DNA from: Coneutiohabitans thermophilus | GTDB taxonomy: Bacteria; Zhuqueibacterota; Zhuqueibacteria; Zhuqueibacterales; Zhuqueibacteraceae | DNA length: 40,717 nt | Assembly: GCA_034505235.1 (NCBI GenBank) | Contig: JAPDQY010000031.1 | Span: 1-40,717 of the forward strand | Reading direction: 5' to 3' | Shown: in pieces, positions 23,538-32,237 of the stretch | How the letters are laid out: every line of letters starts with the position of its first letter | Position numbering within the stretch: the stretch's first letter is position 1 | The notes under the pieces: generated by a model | What the model was told of the DNA's origin: nothing | The model's input: only the letters and a program-made list of their open reading frames with translations | The model's database searches: none | Program-made: the position numbers and the translations under genes

Positions 23538-26264
23538 GTGCCCGCTCGCGTGATTTGGTCCTCTCGTCAGTCTGTCGCCGCCTCACATCCCTTTGCCTTC
23601 GTTTTCTTCGTTGCTGCTTTCGTAGCTATCACTGTCGGTTTCGGCAGAGCTGCCCGTCTGCCTGCGGCGGACTCCAGCCGGCTGCGCCCGGGCGGTGCGC
23701 TGGTTTTTACACCGCGCCTGGGCAAATTGGTGCGGCCGCCGCATGCTTTCGTGGCATTTCACGAGCTGGCACATCCGCGCGTGGGGCTGGCGCTGAGCGG
23801 CGGCGGCAGCCGCTGCCTGGCGCAAATCGGTGTGCTGCAGGCCCTGGAGGAGCACGAAGTTGGCATCGATCTGATCGTCGGCACCAGTATGGGCAGCATC
23901 ATCGGCGGCTTGTATGCCGCAGGTTATTCCGCCCGCCAACTGCGCGAGATTGTGCACCAGCTTGACTGGGAAACGCTTTTGCGCGACGAGCCACAGCGCC
24001 GCGATCTGCTGCTCAGCCAAAAGCAGGAGCATGATCGCACCTATCTGCAAGTGCGACTGCGCGGGTGGAAGCCGGCATGGCCGCGGGCGCTCACCGCCGG
24101 CCAGAAACTGCAATCTGTGCTCACCGAACTCACCCTCAAGGCCAACTACTGGGCCAGCTCCAGCTTTGACAATTTGCGCATTCCCTTCCGCGCTGTCGCC
24201 ACCGATGTCAACAGCGGCAGGGAGGTGCTGATCGACCGCGGGGATTTGGCCGAGGCCATGCGCGCCTCCGCCGCCATTCCGTTTTTACTCTCTCCGGTGC
24301 CACGCCAGAATCACCTGCTCGTCGATGGCGGCCTGCTCAACAACATTCCAGTGGACGTGGTGCGGCGCATGGGCATGGAGGTCGTCATCGCGGTGGATGC
24401 CACCTCCAATTTGCGCAGCCAGGAGCATCTCAGCATGCCCTGGGAATTTGCCGATCAAGTCACCACCATCATGCAGCAGGAACGGAATCGTGAGCAGGCG
24501 GCCCGCGCCGACGTGTTGATCTCTCTGCGCGAGGAGCCGCGGCCCTCGCTCGATTTCTCCCGGCTGGATTCGCTGATCGAGCTGGGCTATCAAAAAACCC
24601 TGGCGCAGATGGATCGCATCCGCCGGCTTTGCGGTCAGGTGCAGGCGAGCGCTGCCAACGGCGCGGCGGCACCTTATGCGGTCCGCCACTTCGCCGTGCG
24701 TGGCGTGCCGGTGGAGGCCCTGCCGCTGGCCGGGATGGGCAATGGCGGAGGCCGGCTCAGTGCCGAGGCGATTCAGCAACAAGTCGATCAGCTCTATGCC
24801 AGCGGCGACTACCGCCGCGTCAGCGCGGTACTGCGGAACGATACGCTCTATTTCGAAGCCGAAAGCAATCCCGTTCTCCGCAGCCTGCGCTTCGAAGGCA
24901 ACACGGTTTATTCCGATCTCGAGCTCTTTGCCTGCCTGCAATCGCGCCTGGGCGAACGTCTGAATCATCTGCGCGGCCGGCGGGATTTGACCAATCTGTT
25001 GGAAAAATACCGACAGGAGGGCTACGCGCTGGCGGAAATCCGCAGCGTGGAGTTTGATTCCAGCAACGGGGCGCTGGTCATTACGGTGGAGGAAGGCCGG
25101 ATTGCCGACATCGTGTGCGAGGGTTTGGTGCACACCAGGGCTTTCGTGGCGCAGCGCGAATTCACGCTCGAGCGCGGCGAGATTTTCAACTCCAAAGCCG
25201 CGCAGCAAAGCGTGGTCAATCTTCACAACACCGGCCTGTTCGAAAAAGTGGGACTGAGCCTGGTGCGGCTGCCCGACGGCAGCGCGCTGGTCAAATTCAA
25301 AGTCGAGGAAAAACCCTACACCCTGCTGCGTTTGGGCATCTTCTCGGAAAGTGAACGCGGCACCCGCGTGTTTGCCGAAGTGGGAAACGAGAACCTTTTT
25401 GGCACCGGCACGCGGCTGTTGTGGCACGGCAACCTGGGTGAGCGCGATCAGGTGGCGCGGCTGTCCTGGTATGCGGATCGTTTCGCGCACACTTATCTCA
25501 ACCTGGCCACCAGTGTCTATCATGAGTTGCGCGAGAATCTCACCTATTTGCCGGGCCACCCCGACCCCCGGGGTGCCTATGACGAGCGCCGGTGGGGCGT
25601 GCGTGCCTCTCTGGGGCAGCAGGTGAGCCGGTTGGGCGGCATCGCCCTGGAGTTGCGCTCGGAGGAGGTGCGGTTGCGCAGCCTGTCGGGCAGCGGCTAC
25701 CCGGTGGGCACGGCGCGCTTGAACAGCCTGACGCTGCGTTCAATTCTCGATACCCGTGATCAGTTCCCTTTCACCCGCACCGGCCGCTACCTGCATTTGG
25801 CGTATGAATACTTTCGCCCGTTTGACGGCGGACTGGTCACATTCTCCAAATTTCAGGCGCAGTTGGAATCGTTCGACTCCGCCGGCCCGCACACCTTGCG
25901 CTACCGTTTTGTCCTGGGCGCGGCGGAGGAAACCACGCCATTCAGCGAGCAATTCAAACTCGGCGGGCCGCATGACCTTTACGGCCTGCGCGACCAGGAA
26001 TTCGTCGGCCGGCATTTGCTCCTCGGCAGCATGGAATATCGCTACCAACTGCGCAAGCGGCCCCTGCTGGATACCTACCTGAGTTTGCGTTATGATTGGG
26101 GCGGCGTATGGGTGGATCGCAAGGACACTTCCTATCGCAAGATCCGCAACGGCATTGGCATGGCCTTGACTGTCGCCACACCGCTGGGTCCGGCGGGCGT
26201 GGCCGTCGGGCTTTTCGAGGGCAGGCAGAAGCGGGTGTACTTCCAGTTTGGCCACGCTTTTTGA
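23538..26264 (+). CDS. Patatin-like phospholipase fused to POTRA and Omp85 beta-barrel (PlpD-like)
   Basis: This 908-residue protein is built like type Vd secretion proteins, which carry a lipase across the outer membrane with their own barrel. The patatin domain (about 80-330) has the oxyanion motif SGGGSR (87-92), nucleophile Ser117 in GTSMG and catalytic Asp263 in VDGGLLNN. A POTRA-like region follows (about 390-560, with RSLRFEGNTVYSDLELF). The C-terminal Omp85 barrel contains FKLGGPHDLYGLRDQEFVG and ends in FEGRQKRVYFQFGHAF with a terminal Phe. The GTG start at 23538 is uncertain; its GGAG lies very close, and GTG 23553 is possible. A hydrophobic stretch (FAFVFFVAAFVAITVGF) acts as a signal. 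It stands alone between two terminators. Confidence 0.92.
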   Translation: MPARVIWSSRQSVAASHPFAFVFFVAAFVAITVGFGRAARLPAADSSRLRPGGALVFTPRLGKLVRPPHAFVAFHELAHPRVGLALSGGGSRCLAQIGVLQALEEHEVGIDLIVGTSMGSIIGGLYAAGYSARQLREIVHQLDWETLLRDEPQRRDLLLSQKQEHDRTYLQVRLRGWKPAWPRALTAGQKLQSVLTELTLKANYWASSSFDNLRIPFRAVATDVNSGREVLIDRGDLAEAMRASAAIPFLLSPVPRQNHLLVDGGLLNNIPVDVVRRMGMEVVIAVDATSNLRSQEHLSMPWEFADQVTTIMQQERNREQAARADVLISLREEPRPSLDFSRLDSLIELGYQKTLAQMDRIRRLCGQVQASAANGAAAPYAVRHFAVRGVPVEALPLAGMGNGGGRLSAEAIQQQVDQLYASGDYRRVSAVLRNDTLYFEAESNPVLRSLRFEGNTVYSDLELFACLQSRLGERLNHLRGRRDLTNLLEKYRQEGYALAEIRSVEFDSSNGALVITVEEGRIADIVCEGLVHTRAFVAQREFTLERGEIFNSKAAQQSVVNLHNTGLFEKVGLSLVRLPDGSALVKFKVEEKPYTLLRLGIFSESERGTRVFAEVGNENLFGTGTRLLWHGNLGERDQVARLSWYADRFAHTYLNLATSVYHELRENLTYLPGHPDPRGAYDERRWGVRASLGQQVSRLGGIALELRSEEVRLRSLSGSGYPVGTARLNSLTLRSILDTRDQFPFTRTGRYLHLAYEYFRPFDGGLVTFSKFQAQLESFDSAGPHTLRYRFVLGAAEETTPFSEQFKLGGPHDLYGLRDQEFVGRHLLLGSMEYRYQLRKRPLLDTYLSLRYDWGGVWVDRKDTSYRKIRNGIGMALTVATPLGPAGVAVGLFEGRQKRVYFQFGHAF

Positions 26265-26287
26265 GCGGCATGATTCGACCGCAATAA

Positions 26288-26317
26288 AAAAGGCGCAGGC
26301 ATTTGCCTGCGCCTTTT
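26288..26317. terminator. Bidirectional terminator between convergent genes
   Basis: A 13-base perfect stem, AAAAGGCGCAGGC and GCCTGCGCCTTTT, with loop ATTT. It has A-rich and T-rich flanks, so it can end both the patatin-Omp85 and the ahcY transcripts. Confidence 0.9.
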
Positions 26318-26335
26318 CTGTTTGCAGCTTCCGGC

Positions 26336-27703
26336 TCAATAGCGGTAATGCGCGGGTTTGAACGGGCCGTCGACCGGGACATCCAAATACGCGGCCTGTT
26401 CCGGGGTGAGTTTGGTGAGTTTGGCGCCGAGCTTGTCCAAATGCAGCCGGGCGACCTTTTCGTCGAGCTTCTTGGGCAGCATGTAAACGCCGACCTCGTA
26501 GTGATTGTTGAACAGCTCGATCTGCGCCAGCACCTGGTTGGTGAAAGAGTTGGACATCACGAACGACGGATGGCCGCTGGCACAGCCCAGATTGACCAGC
26601 CGGCCTTCGGCAAGCAACAGAATCGAATGGCCGTCCGGAAAGATGTACTTGTCCACCTGGGGCTTGATCTCGATTTTGCGGATGCCGGGAAAGGCATTGA
26701 GGCGGGCGACCTGAATTTCGATGTCGAAATGGCCGATGTTGCAGACGATGGCGCCGTCTTTCATCCTTTGAAGATGCTCGAGCGTGATGACGTCTTTGCA
26801 GCCGGTGGCCGTGACAAAGATATCCGCGGTCTCGACGAAATCATCGATGGTCGCCACCTGATAACCCTCCATCGCCGCCTGCAGTGCGCAGATGGGGTCA
26901 ATTTCGCTGATCACCACGCGGCAGCCGAAACCGCGCAGCGATTGGGCCGAGCCCTTGCCGACGTCGCCGTAACCGGCCACCACCGCCACCTTGCCGGCCA
27001 GCATGACGTCGGTGGCCCGTTTGATGCCGTCGGCCAGCGATTCGCGGCAGCCGTAGAGATTGTCGAACTTGCTCTTGGTCACCGAGTCGTTGACGTTGAT
27101 CGCCGGGACTTTGAGGCGGCCCTCCTTCAACATTTTGTAGAGGGCGTGCACGCCGGTGGTGGTCTCCTCGGTGATGCCTTTGATGCCGGGCAGAAACTGC
27201 GGCATTTTGTTGTGCACGAAGTAGGTCAGATCACCGCCGTCATCGACGATCATGTTCGGGCCTTCGCCATTGTCGAAATACAGCGTCTGCTCGGTGCACC
27301 ACCAGTATTCCTCTTCGGTTTCGCCCTTCCACGCGAACACCGGGATGCCGGCGGCGGCGATGGCAGCCGCGGCATGATCCTGGGTGGAGAAAATGTTGCA
27401 GGAGGCCCAGCGCACCTTCGCACCGAGCGCCACCAGGGTTTCGATCAGCACCGCGGTCTCGATGGTCATGTGCAGCGAGCCGGCAATGCGTGCGCCCTTC
27501 AACGGCTGCTGGCTGCGATACTCTTCGCGCAGCGCCATCAGGCCGGGCATTTCCTTCTCCGCCAGTTCGATCTCGCGGCGGCCCCACGCCGCCAGGGAAA
27601 TGTCGGCGACTTTGTAGGGCGGGCGATGGGGCAGCGTCGTTGCGTTCCTGCCGTTGGCACCGTTGGTGACGGCTTGTGAGGTGATGACTTCGGTTTCGTA
27701 CAT
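26336..27703 (-). CDS. ahcY: S-adenosylhomocysteine hydrolase
   Basis: This 455-residue cytoplasmic NAD-dependent enzyme splits S-adenosylhomocysteine into adenosine and homocysteine, removing the product inhibitor of methyltransferases. I chose ATG 27701-27703 (MYETEVITS) with AGAGGA before it. Motifs include SCNIFSTQDHAAAAI, the bacterial long-form segment GETEEEYWWCTEQTL, and NVNDSVTKSKFDNLYG with catalytic Lys and Asp. The NAD-binding VAGYGDVGKGSAQSLRG, GRLVNLGCASGHPSFVMS and the C-terminal KPAHYRY are also present. It lies 8 bases after the ArsR-methyltransferase gene and is surely co-transcribed with it. A strong bidirectional terminator follows. All expected catalytic segments are present. 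Confidence 0.98.
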   Translation of the reverse strand: MYETEVITSQAVTNGANGRNATTLPHRPPYKVADISLAAWGRREIELAEKEMPGLMALREEYRSQQPLKGARIAGSLHMTIETAVLIETLVALGAKVRWASCNIFSTQDHAAAAIAAAGIPVFAWKGETEEEYWWCTEQTLYFDNGEGPNMIVDDGGDLTYFVHNKMPQFLPGIKGITEETTTGVHALYKMLKEGRLKVPAINVNDSVTKSKFDNLYGCRESLADGIKRATDVMLAGKVAVVAGYGDVGKGSAQSLRGFGCRVVISEIDPICALQAAMEGYQVATIDDFVETADIFVTATGCKDVITLEHLQRMKDGAIVCNIGHFDIEIQVARLNAFPGIRKIEIKPQVDKYIFPDGHSILLLAEGRLVNLGCASGHPSFVMSNSFTNQVLAQIELFNNHYEVGVYMLPKKLDEKVARLHLDKLGAKLTKLTPEQAAYLDVPVDGPFKPAHYRY

Positions 27704-27711
27704 GTCGTCCT

Positions 27712-28656
27712 CTAAGGTTTGGTTGCTTGGAAGATGAGAACCTTCATCGTTTCGTTTTTGGCAAGAATCTCCGATTGGGGCGGCGCAAAGCCGGCCGCGA
27801 TCAGCCATTTGTTCAGGTCGGCGCGTTTGAAGCCGAGCCAGAGATCGGCGTACTTCTCCCGCATTTCCACGACCTCATGCTGCAGCAAATCGGCGATGAC
27901 CAGCGTGCCGCCGGGTTTGAGTATGCGAAAAATTTCTGCCAGGGCACCGGCCGGCTGCGAAACATGATGCAGCACCATGCAGGCCACCGCCGCCTCCACC
28001 GCCGCATCCGGCAGCGGCAGATGCTCGATTTCACCCAGGCGAAAATCGCAGCGCGCCAGCGCGGCGGGCATCTCCTGCGCCACGTAATCGGCAGCCACAC
28101 GCAGCATGGTGCGGGAGGAATCGATCGCGATCACCCGCTGAAAGCGTTGCAACAGCGCCGGCAGCAGCAGCCCGGCACCGGCGCCCAGATCAGCTGCGCT
28201 CTCGCGCCCCTGGGGTAAATGCCGCAACACATGCTCGCGGTAGTAACTACTGTCCAGTACCTCCCGCTGCAGGCGCTCCCATTCCGGACCGACACGGTCG
28301 AAATACCTTTGGCTCGCCTGCCGGCGGCGCTGCACGATCGATTCGATCTGTTGCAAATCCGTTTCGCGCGAGCGAAGCCGGGCCGCAGCCTTCAGCGCCA
28401 GGCTTGCTGCTTCGCCCAGCTCCACCCTGCCGTTGGGTGGCGTGAGTGAGTAGAATGTCCAATGCCCCTCACGCCGGCTGACGACCAGCCCGCATTCCGC
28501 CAGGATTTTGAGATGTCGCGAAATGCGCGACTGCCCCATGCGCAGAATTTCGATCAGCTCGTTGACGTTGAAATCGCCCTGCGCCAAAACCGCGAGCAGG
28601 CGCAGACGGGTTTCATCCGCCAAGGCCTTGAACACTTGCAACAGATCCGAATTCAT
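27712..28656 (-). CDS. ArsR-type regulator fused to a SAM-dependent methyltransferase
   Basis: This 314-residue fusion has an ArsR winged helix at residues 1-75 (VFKALADETRLRLLAVL, then recognition region GQSRISRHLKILAECGLV). A class I methyltransferase occupies about 115-310, with SAM motif I ADLGAGAG (155-162), CMVLHHV and RILKPGGTLVIADL. No Cys pair for metal sensing is seen in the ArsR part. It is the first gene of an operon with ahcY. ArsR-family SahR proteins are known regulators of SAH recycling in Proteobacteria, so binding of SAM or SAH by this fusion is a reasonable inference. ATG 28654-28656 has no ribosome site, and a palindromic operator lies just upstream, which suggests self-regulation. 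Confidence 0.88.
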   Translation of the reverse strand: MNSDLLQVFKALADETRLRLLAVLAQGDFNVNELIEILRMGQSRISRHLKILAECGLVVSRREGHWTFYSLTPPNGRVELGEAASLALKAAARLRSRETDLQQIESIVQRRRQASQRYFDRVGPEWERLQREVLDSSYYREHVLRHLPQGRESAADLGAGAGLLLPALLQRFQRVIAIDSSRTMLRVAADYVAQEMPAALARCDFRLGEIEHLPLPDAAVEAAVACMVLHHVSQPAGALAEIFRILKPGGTLVIADLLQHEVVEMREKYADLWLGFKRADLNKWLIAAGFAPPQSEILAKNETMKVLIFQATKP

Positions 28657-28662
28657 ATCAGC

Positions 28663-28682
28663 ATATCAAGATTTTTTGATAT
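28663..28682. promoter_or_regulatory. Palindromic operator of the ArsR-methyltransferase/ahcY operon
   Basis: ATATCAA and TTGATAT form a perfect 7-base inverted pair with a 6-base centre. A further ATATCA half-site lies at 28655-28660, overlapping the start codon. Spacing and AT-rich arms resemble ArsR-family operators. The site overlaps the -10 edge of the minus-strand promoter. Confidence 0.65.
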
Positions 28683-28709
28683 AATACATTCGCGCGGCCC
28701 AAATTGCAA
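28681..28709 (-). promoter_or_regulatory. Promoter of the ArsR-methyltransferase/ahcY operon
   Basis: On the minus strand, TTGCAA (28709-28704), 17-base spacer, TATTAT (28686-28681). Transcription would begin inside the palindromic operator, leaving a leader of only about 15 bases. Confidence 0.55.
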
Positions 28710-29074
28710 ATCATTTTTTTACAACTTTTACAAGTTCCAAAGCTGTAAGTCAGCGGCGGCTCAGATACGATCTTGTGTTTGTGAGAAGAAGATGAAAGTG
28801 TGCGTACGGGCCTCGCGCGCGCCGCACTGGGCTTGTGGCAGGGGCGGGCCTGGGGCACAAACTGGCGCGGCATGATCTAACCTGTTGATAAAATCCGGTG
28901 TTGCTTGACGAAGAGCCGCCCGCCGGCATCGGCTTTTTACCTGCCCACGGAATTTCACACCCGGGCGGCTGGGTGGGGAAGTTGGCCGCATTTTTGCTAA
29001 AGACTGGGCGGGAACGAAATTCAAGCGACTCCTCAGCAGGAGCTGCACAACATCAACTTAAGGAAGAAGGCATC

Positions 29075-29650
29075 ATGAAGATTCAATCCATCAAAGGGAG
29101 CGTGCGGGTGTTTCAGGGATGGGCGCTGGCCGGTTTGATGTTGGTGTGCGGCGTGAGTGCGGCGCGGGCACAAGCAGTGGCGCGTGCCAATGCCAAGCCG
29201 CCGGCAACGGCATTGGAAGCCAGGGAAACGACACTGGCGGAAGCCAAGGCCTCCCTGCTGGCCAGATTACAGGAACTGGACAAGGAGTTTGAATTGCAGC
29301 TTGATGAGGCGACGCCGGCGGCCACGCCGCCTGCCACGGCCTCCCCAAAACCTGGAGCGCCGGCGCAACCGGTCGATCTCTCCACGGCACTGCTGCAGTC
29401 GATCGAAGGCACCAAAAATCCCGGCGCGACTCTGGTGGATCGGAATCCGGCCGCGCCCGATCTGAAAGCCATGCAAGCCAACATCGCGGCGAACAGCTTT
29501 TTAGCCAAGAAAATTGAAGCGCTGGAACGGATGCTGGAATTGTTGGAGATGAAGGAACAGCTGTTGACCGAGCAGAAGAGTTTCGACAAGCGTCTGAAGA
29601 GCGTGCAGGCCAAGATCGAACAAAGCAACCGGCAAACCAGGGAAGAGTAG
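29075..29650 (+). CDS. Secreted coiled-coil protein of unknown function
   Basis: This 191-residue protein has a signal peptide (MKIQSIKGSVRVFQGWALAG..., likely cut after AARA near residue 32). ATG 29075 follows AGGAAGAAGG. The mature part has a heptad-like helix (about 47-80, EARETTLAEAKASLLARLQE), a Pro/Ala/Thr-rich linker (80-100) and a second coiled coil (about 145-190, KIEALERMLELLEMKEQLL). I do not recognise a family. No cysteine is visible in the mature part and there is no sorting signal, so it is probably a free or peptidoglycan-proximal periplasmic protein. It converges on the TPR gene across a hairpin. Confidence 0.75.
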   Translation: MKIQSIKGSVRVFQGWALAGLMLVCGVSAARAQAVARANAKPPATALEARETTLAEAKASLLARLQELDKEFELQLDEATPAATPPATASPKPGAPAQPVDLSTALLQSIEGTKNPGATLVDRNPAAPDLKAMQANIAANSFLAKKIEALERMLELLEMKEQLLTEQKSFDKRLKSVQAKIEQSNRQTREE

Positions 29651-29678
29651 TCTCGCAGAATGGACGATGCGTGGTAGA

Positions 29679-29709
29679 CACAAGAGACGGCCACCAGCCG
29701 TCTCTTGTG
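29679..29709. terminator. Hairpin between convergent genes
   Basis: A perfect 12-base stem, CACAAGAGACGG and CCGTCTCTTGTG, with a 7-base loop. A true T-tract is missing on both sides, so termination is likely but not certain. Confidence 0.55.
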
Positions 29710-29712
29710 CTT

Positions 29713-31062
29713 TCAGGCTACCTTGCGCAGCAGTTCCTGCGCCTGCTCCTTCAAGGGCGTGTTGACCTTGGCGCCCAGAATCGTTTCCAGATGGGAGATG
29801 GCACGCTCGACTTCGTTCATCTTGATGAGCGCCATGGCGAGATAGTAGTGCGCCAGCAGGTTGGAACGGTTCAATTTTACACCACGCTCGAGTTGCGGAA
29901 TGGACTCCGTCAGCCGGTTCAGTTTGATGAGATTTTTACCCCACACCGCCAGCATCACCGAATCCCCCTTGCCCAGTTCGCTCGCCTGTTCGAAAGCCTT
30001 CACCGCCTCCGCCGGCCGGTCGATGAGGTCGCAGGCGATGGCCAGTTGCTTGAAATAAAGCCCTTTTGCAGGATTGAGTTTGCTCGCCTGGGCAAAAGCC
30101 TTGACCGCACGATCCGGCGCACCGGCACGCTGCAGCGCCACCCCCAAAGCCGCCCACACCTGGTCATCATCGGGCTTTTTCTCCAAATACTTCTGGTACA
30201 TGCGTGCGGCGCCTTTGAAATCCGAATACAAAAAAGCCTTGTAACCCTCGGCGTACAGACTTTCGAGATCGGCAGTTTCCACCGTGGGCGCTGCGGAGAT
30301 GATGCTGCGCTTGGCGTGTGCCGCCAGCGCATGCTTGGGATCGAGCTCGATGACTTTGCGGTAATTGAGATTGGCGTTTTCAGTATCGCCGAGGATGGCA
30401 TAGATCTTGGCCAGGCCGAAGTAGGCGCGGATCTCGTTGGGCGAGAGTTCGATGGCGCGCTGAAAGCTGGCGATGCCTTCTTTGTATTTTTTGAGAATGC
30501 TGTAGACCGCACCGAGGTTGAGATGGGCGAGCGCATTGCGCGGATCGAAGAAGATGCTCTCTTTGAGATGGCCCTCGGCTTCGGCAAACTTGCGCATCTT
30601 CAGCAGAATCGTGCCCAGAATCAAATGCGCGCGATGATAGATCGGGCAGAGCGTGACCGCCTGGCGGAAATTTTCAACCGCCTCCTTGTAATTTTTGTTG
30701 GCGAAGCAGGCAATGCCGAGATTGAAGTAGTAATCGGGATCCCAGGGGTTTTTCGCCAGCGCCTGTGTCCAGCGAGCAATGGCCTTGGCAAAGTCACGCT
30801 GCTTGGCGAAGGCCATGGCTTCGCGATGCAGGCTTTCGGCTTCGGGGTTCATCGCCGGCAGCAGCCAGCGCAGCTCGGCCTTGTTGTCGACAATTTTGAT
30901 CTGCAACTGGCTGCTGTGACCGAAGCGCCGGCTCAAGTATTCCGCGATTTGGGCGGGGTCTTTTTTGAACGTGATCAGCTCGTGGATTTCGGCGTCGAGG
31001 TGGCGAATATCGGAGAGCGCGAGTGTGGCTGAGATGAATTTTTGGGCAGCCTGTGAACTCAT
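29713..31062 (-). CDS. Tetratricopeptide-repeat protein
   Basis: This 449-residue cytoplasmic-looking protein has no signal peptide. After an N-terminal helical domain (residues 1-75, SSQAAQKFISATLALSDIR) there are about ten TPR units from about residue 80. Clear examples are PDYYFNLGIACFANKNYKEA, ALAHLNLGAVYSILKKYKEG and DQVWAALGVALQRAGAPDRA, followed by a final ISHLETILGAK segment. The repeats imply a protein-protein scaffold; no enzymatic domain is visible. I prefer ATG 31060-31062; an upstream TTG at 31104 would add 14 residues, and neither has a clear ribosome site. It lies downstream of tRNA-Arg and folD on the same strand. Confidence 0.85.
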   Translation of the reverse strand: MSSQAAQKFISATLALSDIRHLDAEIHELITFKKDPAQIAEYLSRRFGHSSQLQIKIVDNKAELRWLLPAMNPEAESLHREAMAFAKQRDFAKAIARWTQALAKNPWDPDYYFNLGIACFANKNYKEAVENFRQAVTLCPIYHRAHLILGTILLKMRKFAEAEGHLKESIFFDPRNALAHLNLGAVYSILKKYKEGIASFQRAIELSPNEIRAYFGLAKIYAILGDTENANLNYRKVIELDPKHALAAHAKRSIISAAPTVETADLESLYAEGYKAFLYSDFKGAARMYQKYLEKKPDDDQVWAALGVALQRAGAPDRAVKAFAQASKLNPAKGLYFKQLAIACDLIDRPAEAVKAFEQASELGKGDSVMLAVWGKNLIKLNRLTESIPQLERGVKLNRSNLLAHYYLAMALIKMNEVERAISHLETILGAKVNTPLKEQAQELLRKVA

Positions 31063-31201
31063 GGGCAGCAAAGCTGGGAAGGAAAGGCCATGATCAATTC
31101 GCAACGGGAAGGCGGAGCAACCGCCCCCACAAAAAATTAGGGCTTCGAAAAACCGCGCGGCCCAGTGTCCGGTGCGCAGTCTTTCGAATCCCTCGTGATG
31201 G

Positions 31202-31275
<74 letters not shown>

Positions 31276-31305
31276 ATGGGGTGGCGCAGCGCCACTTTGG
31301 CGTTT

Positions 31306-32196
31306 TTAGACGCTGCCGGCGGTCAAGCGCTCGGCAGCCAGCACCGTGTTGTGCATCAACATCATGATGGTCATGGGGCCGACTCCGCCGGGCACCGGCG
31401 TGATGGCCGCCGCTTTTTCCCGGACGGCGGCAAAATCAACATCGCCAACCAGGCGATAGCCCCTGCTTGTCGCCGGATCTGCAACGCGATTGGTGCCGAC
31501 ATCGATCACCACCACGCCCTCCTGCACCATATCCGCCGTCACAAATTGGGCTTTGCCGATGGCCGCAACCAAAATTTCTGCCTGGCGGGTGAAGTGCGGC
31601 ACATTGCGGGTGGCTGAATGGCAGATGGTCACCGTGGCATTGGCGTGCGGCCGTTTCTGTGCCAGCAACACCGCCAGCGGCATGCCGACGATGCCACTGC
31701 GCCCGAGAATCACCACATGTTTTCCCGCCACGGGAAATCCGCTGCGCTGCAGCAGCTCCAGCACCCCGGCCGGCGTGCAGGGAATGAAAGTCTCCTCGCC
31801 ACTCTGCAGCTTGCCGCGATTGACCGGGGTGAAGCCGTCCACGTCCTTTTCCGGGGCGATGGCGGCGAGCACGCGTTGCGGGTCAATTTGCGGCGGCAGG
31901 GGCAACTGCACCAATATGCCGTGCACGGTGGCGTCATGATTGAGCTGCGCCAGCAACTCCAGCAGCGCGGCTTGCGAAGTGGCGGGTTCCAGATGATAAA
32001 CCCTGGAGAAAAGCCCCAGGCTTTCACACATCTTCGCCTTCGCCCCGACATAAACCGCGGAGGCGGGATCATCGCCCACCAGCACCGCCGCCAGCCCGGG
32101 GGTCACGTGTTTCTGCTTGAGCGCCTGAATCCTCTCACTCAACTCAGCCTTGATTTGTTCAGCTATGCGCTTGCCGTCGATCAAAACTGCGGACAT
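31306..32196 (-). CDS. folD: Bifunctional methylenetetrahydrofolate dehydrogenase/cyclohydrolase
   Basis: This 296-residue cytoplasmic enzyme interconverts 5,10-methylene-, methenyl- and 10-formyl-tetrahydrofolate. Catalytic Tyr49 and Lys53 lie in VYVGAKAKMCESLG. Other signatures are VQLPLPPQIDPQRVL, PEKDVDGFTPVNRGKL, PCTPAGVLELL, the NADP-binding VVILGRSGIVGMPLAVLL, VVVIDVGTNR and ITPVPGGVGPMTIMMLMHNT. I chose ATG 32194-32196 (MSAVLIDGKR) to match family length; two nearby upstream ATGs (32206-32208, 32200-32202) cannot be excluded. It follows ymdB by 41 bases and probably shares its transcript, with tRNA-Arg behind it. Confidence 0.97.
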   Translation of the reverse strand: MSAVLIDGKRIAEQIKAELSERIQALKQKHVTPGLAAVLVGDDPASAVYVGAKAKMCESLGLFSRVYHLEPATSQAALLELLAQLNHDATVHGILVQLPLPPQIDPQRVLAAIAPEKDVDGFTPVNRGKLQSGEETFIPCTPAGVLELLQRSGFPVAGKHVVILGRSGIVGMPLAVLLAQKRPHANATVTICHSATRNVPHFTRQAEILVAAIGKAQFVTADMVQEGVVVIDVGTNRVADPATSRGYRLVGDVDFAAVREKAAAITPVPGGVGPMTIMMLMHNTVLAAERLTAGSV

Positions 32197-32237
32197 GGTC
32201 ATTCCCATTCGGCATGCGCGCCGTTTCCGGTCGCAGG

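Larger units (their letters stand above)
28657..29074. other. Divergent intergenic region with operator and promoter
   Basis: These 418 bases between the ArsR-methyltransferase and secreted-protein genes hold the operator (28663-28682) and the minus-strand promoter (28681-28709). AGGAAGAAGG before ATG 29075 is the ribosome site of the right-hand gene. No additional gene was seen. Confidence 0.6.
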
